From NCBI GenBank assembly GCA_013115145.1, contig JAAPAO010000084.1, positions 1 through 64,000 of the forward strand: a DNA stretch of 64,000 nucleotides, given 5' to 3'. Every line of letters begins with the position of its first letter. Position 1 is the first letter of the stretch. The notes beneath the pieces are model-generated. The model saw only the letters and a list, made by a program, of their open reading frames with translations. It did no database searches and was not told the origin of the DNA. The position numbers were made by a program, and so were the translations under genes. Origin of the DNA: Perkinsus chesapeaki (lineage: Eukaryota > Perkinsozoa > Perkinsida > Perkinsidae). Positions 63,132 through 64,000 of this stretch are shown here, piece by piece.

Positions 63132-64000
63132 TTTTTTTCTCGGGTGTTGCTGATGCTGAAATAGTTGAGCCTCCTCTATCACATTTCTCCATTAATGTAG
63201 GACGGCGAAGCAGAGTCAAGACTTGTTCTAACTATTCTTCAAGGACTTCATTTAGCTGATCACTATTTTCATTGTAGTCTAGTGACTAGACTCTAGTCGG
63301 GCACCCCATTTAGTGCCTCATGGCTGAACTTGGTAGTGTAGAAGGGTACGTGGTATTGTGAGCTCTTTCTATACAGTGGACACACTATAGACCACAACAA
63401 CATTTTGGCCGCTTTTTCTGTCCATCTCATGACAAGTACGGTATCAAAAAGTCAATCTTGAGTTTCAAATAATATCCATTCACCGTCTCCATATCCACTG
63501 TCATATACTGCGGGTGTTGGCCACAATGTTTCCGAGCTAACCGCTAGCAAGGTCATAGTTACAAGGATATCGGTGGATTGGAGCATTGCCTGATCGTGTA
63601 AATATGAAATGCTGTAGGAGCACTCGCCTCGGAAGCCCGGGCCACCTGGGCCAGGGAGCCGGCCCCCAAAGTTGCCCAATGTCTCCGAACTCTGAAGGGA
63701 ACCATATCCAATTCGGCTCTCAAAATGTTCCAATTCCTTCGAGTATAAAATACCATGGTAGCCGGAGTGGTTGGTAGCTCGCTCCCGGAAATAAAATCAC
63801 TGAGAGTTCGCAAACTATTACCTGGACCCCAGGGGCGGTGCACCCTTTTCTGTACACCCAGAGGAGGGGGCACCCTCTATGATGGGCGCTGTCAGCTAGC
63901 TAGCTACTATCTCACAGATGTACTTCACAAACAGGAGCAGAAACTTTGGTCTTTCGAAGTTGGCGTGAGAAAAGGACTTGATATGTCCGTTTGTGGTGTC
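63132..64000. other. Right end of window, no supported gene
   Basis: Overlapping minus-strand frames at 63452-63733 and 63559-63873 and a plus frame at 63586-63777 share the same bases. A minus-strand exon pair is possible, but no domain or convincing junction is visible. Confidence 0.35.

Overview
The window is nuclear DNA of a unicellular eukaryote. Genes are split by many short GT-AG introns, mostly about 40-65 nt, and gene density is high on both strands. The gene set combines axonemal proteins (CFAP70, ODAD3/CCDC151, a kinesin-8) with very large secreted lectin/discoidin proteins, which suggests a flagellated alveolate protist. Perkinsus (Perkinsozoa) is my best guess, but no rRNA or other decisive marker is present, so this is inference from gene style.

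Layout. 0.2-9.6 kb: a tandem family of four small secreted cysteine-rich genes (+). Three keep the same four-exon plan with the same intron phases; one is decayed. Two TA-flanked elements lie among them: a 277-bp MITE (1.7 kb) and a 1587-bp Tc1/mariner transposon with about 208-bp inverted repeats (4.9-6.5 kb). 10.9-17.6 kb (+): C2-like and EF-hand exons, then a CFAP70/TTC18 gene with TPRs. 18.4-26 kb (-): a kinesin-8, a Sir2 deacetylase, a Rieske [2Fe-2S] protein and a small membrane-anchored charged protein. 26.1-37.1 kb (-): one giant secreted protein with signal peptide, L-type lectin domain, cysteine-rich section, many F5/8C discoidin domains and a terminal LamG plus EGF region. 37.2-40.2 kb (-): a protoporphyrinogen-oxidase-like flavoprotein. 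40.4-44.2 kb (-): a small unrecognised gene and a cysteine-rich type I membrane protein. 45.5-48.7 kb (-): ODAD3/CCDC151. 49-50.7 kb (-): UMP-CMP kinase. 52-53.9 kb (-): a RING plus ZZ ubiquitin ligase. 55.1-57.5 kb (+): a choline-transporter-like (CTL/SLC44) protein. 58.1-61.8 kb (+): a broken LINE. 62.1-63.1 kb (+): a gamma-glutamyl-hydrolase-like enzyme.

The genes are independently transcribed, with no operon logic. Two functional themes stand out: the flagellum (CFAP70, ODAD3, possibly kinesin-8) and the secreted or surface proteome (cysteine-rich tandem family, giant lectin/discoidin protein, cysteine-rich membrane protein). The most unusual items are the tandem secreted family with frozen exon phases, and the giant protein, in which an array of discoidin domains appears to be nested inside a LamG fold. 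Exon borders given to the base were read by eye from splice sites and reading phase; none is backed by transcripts.
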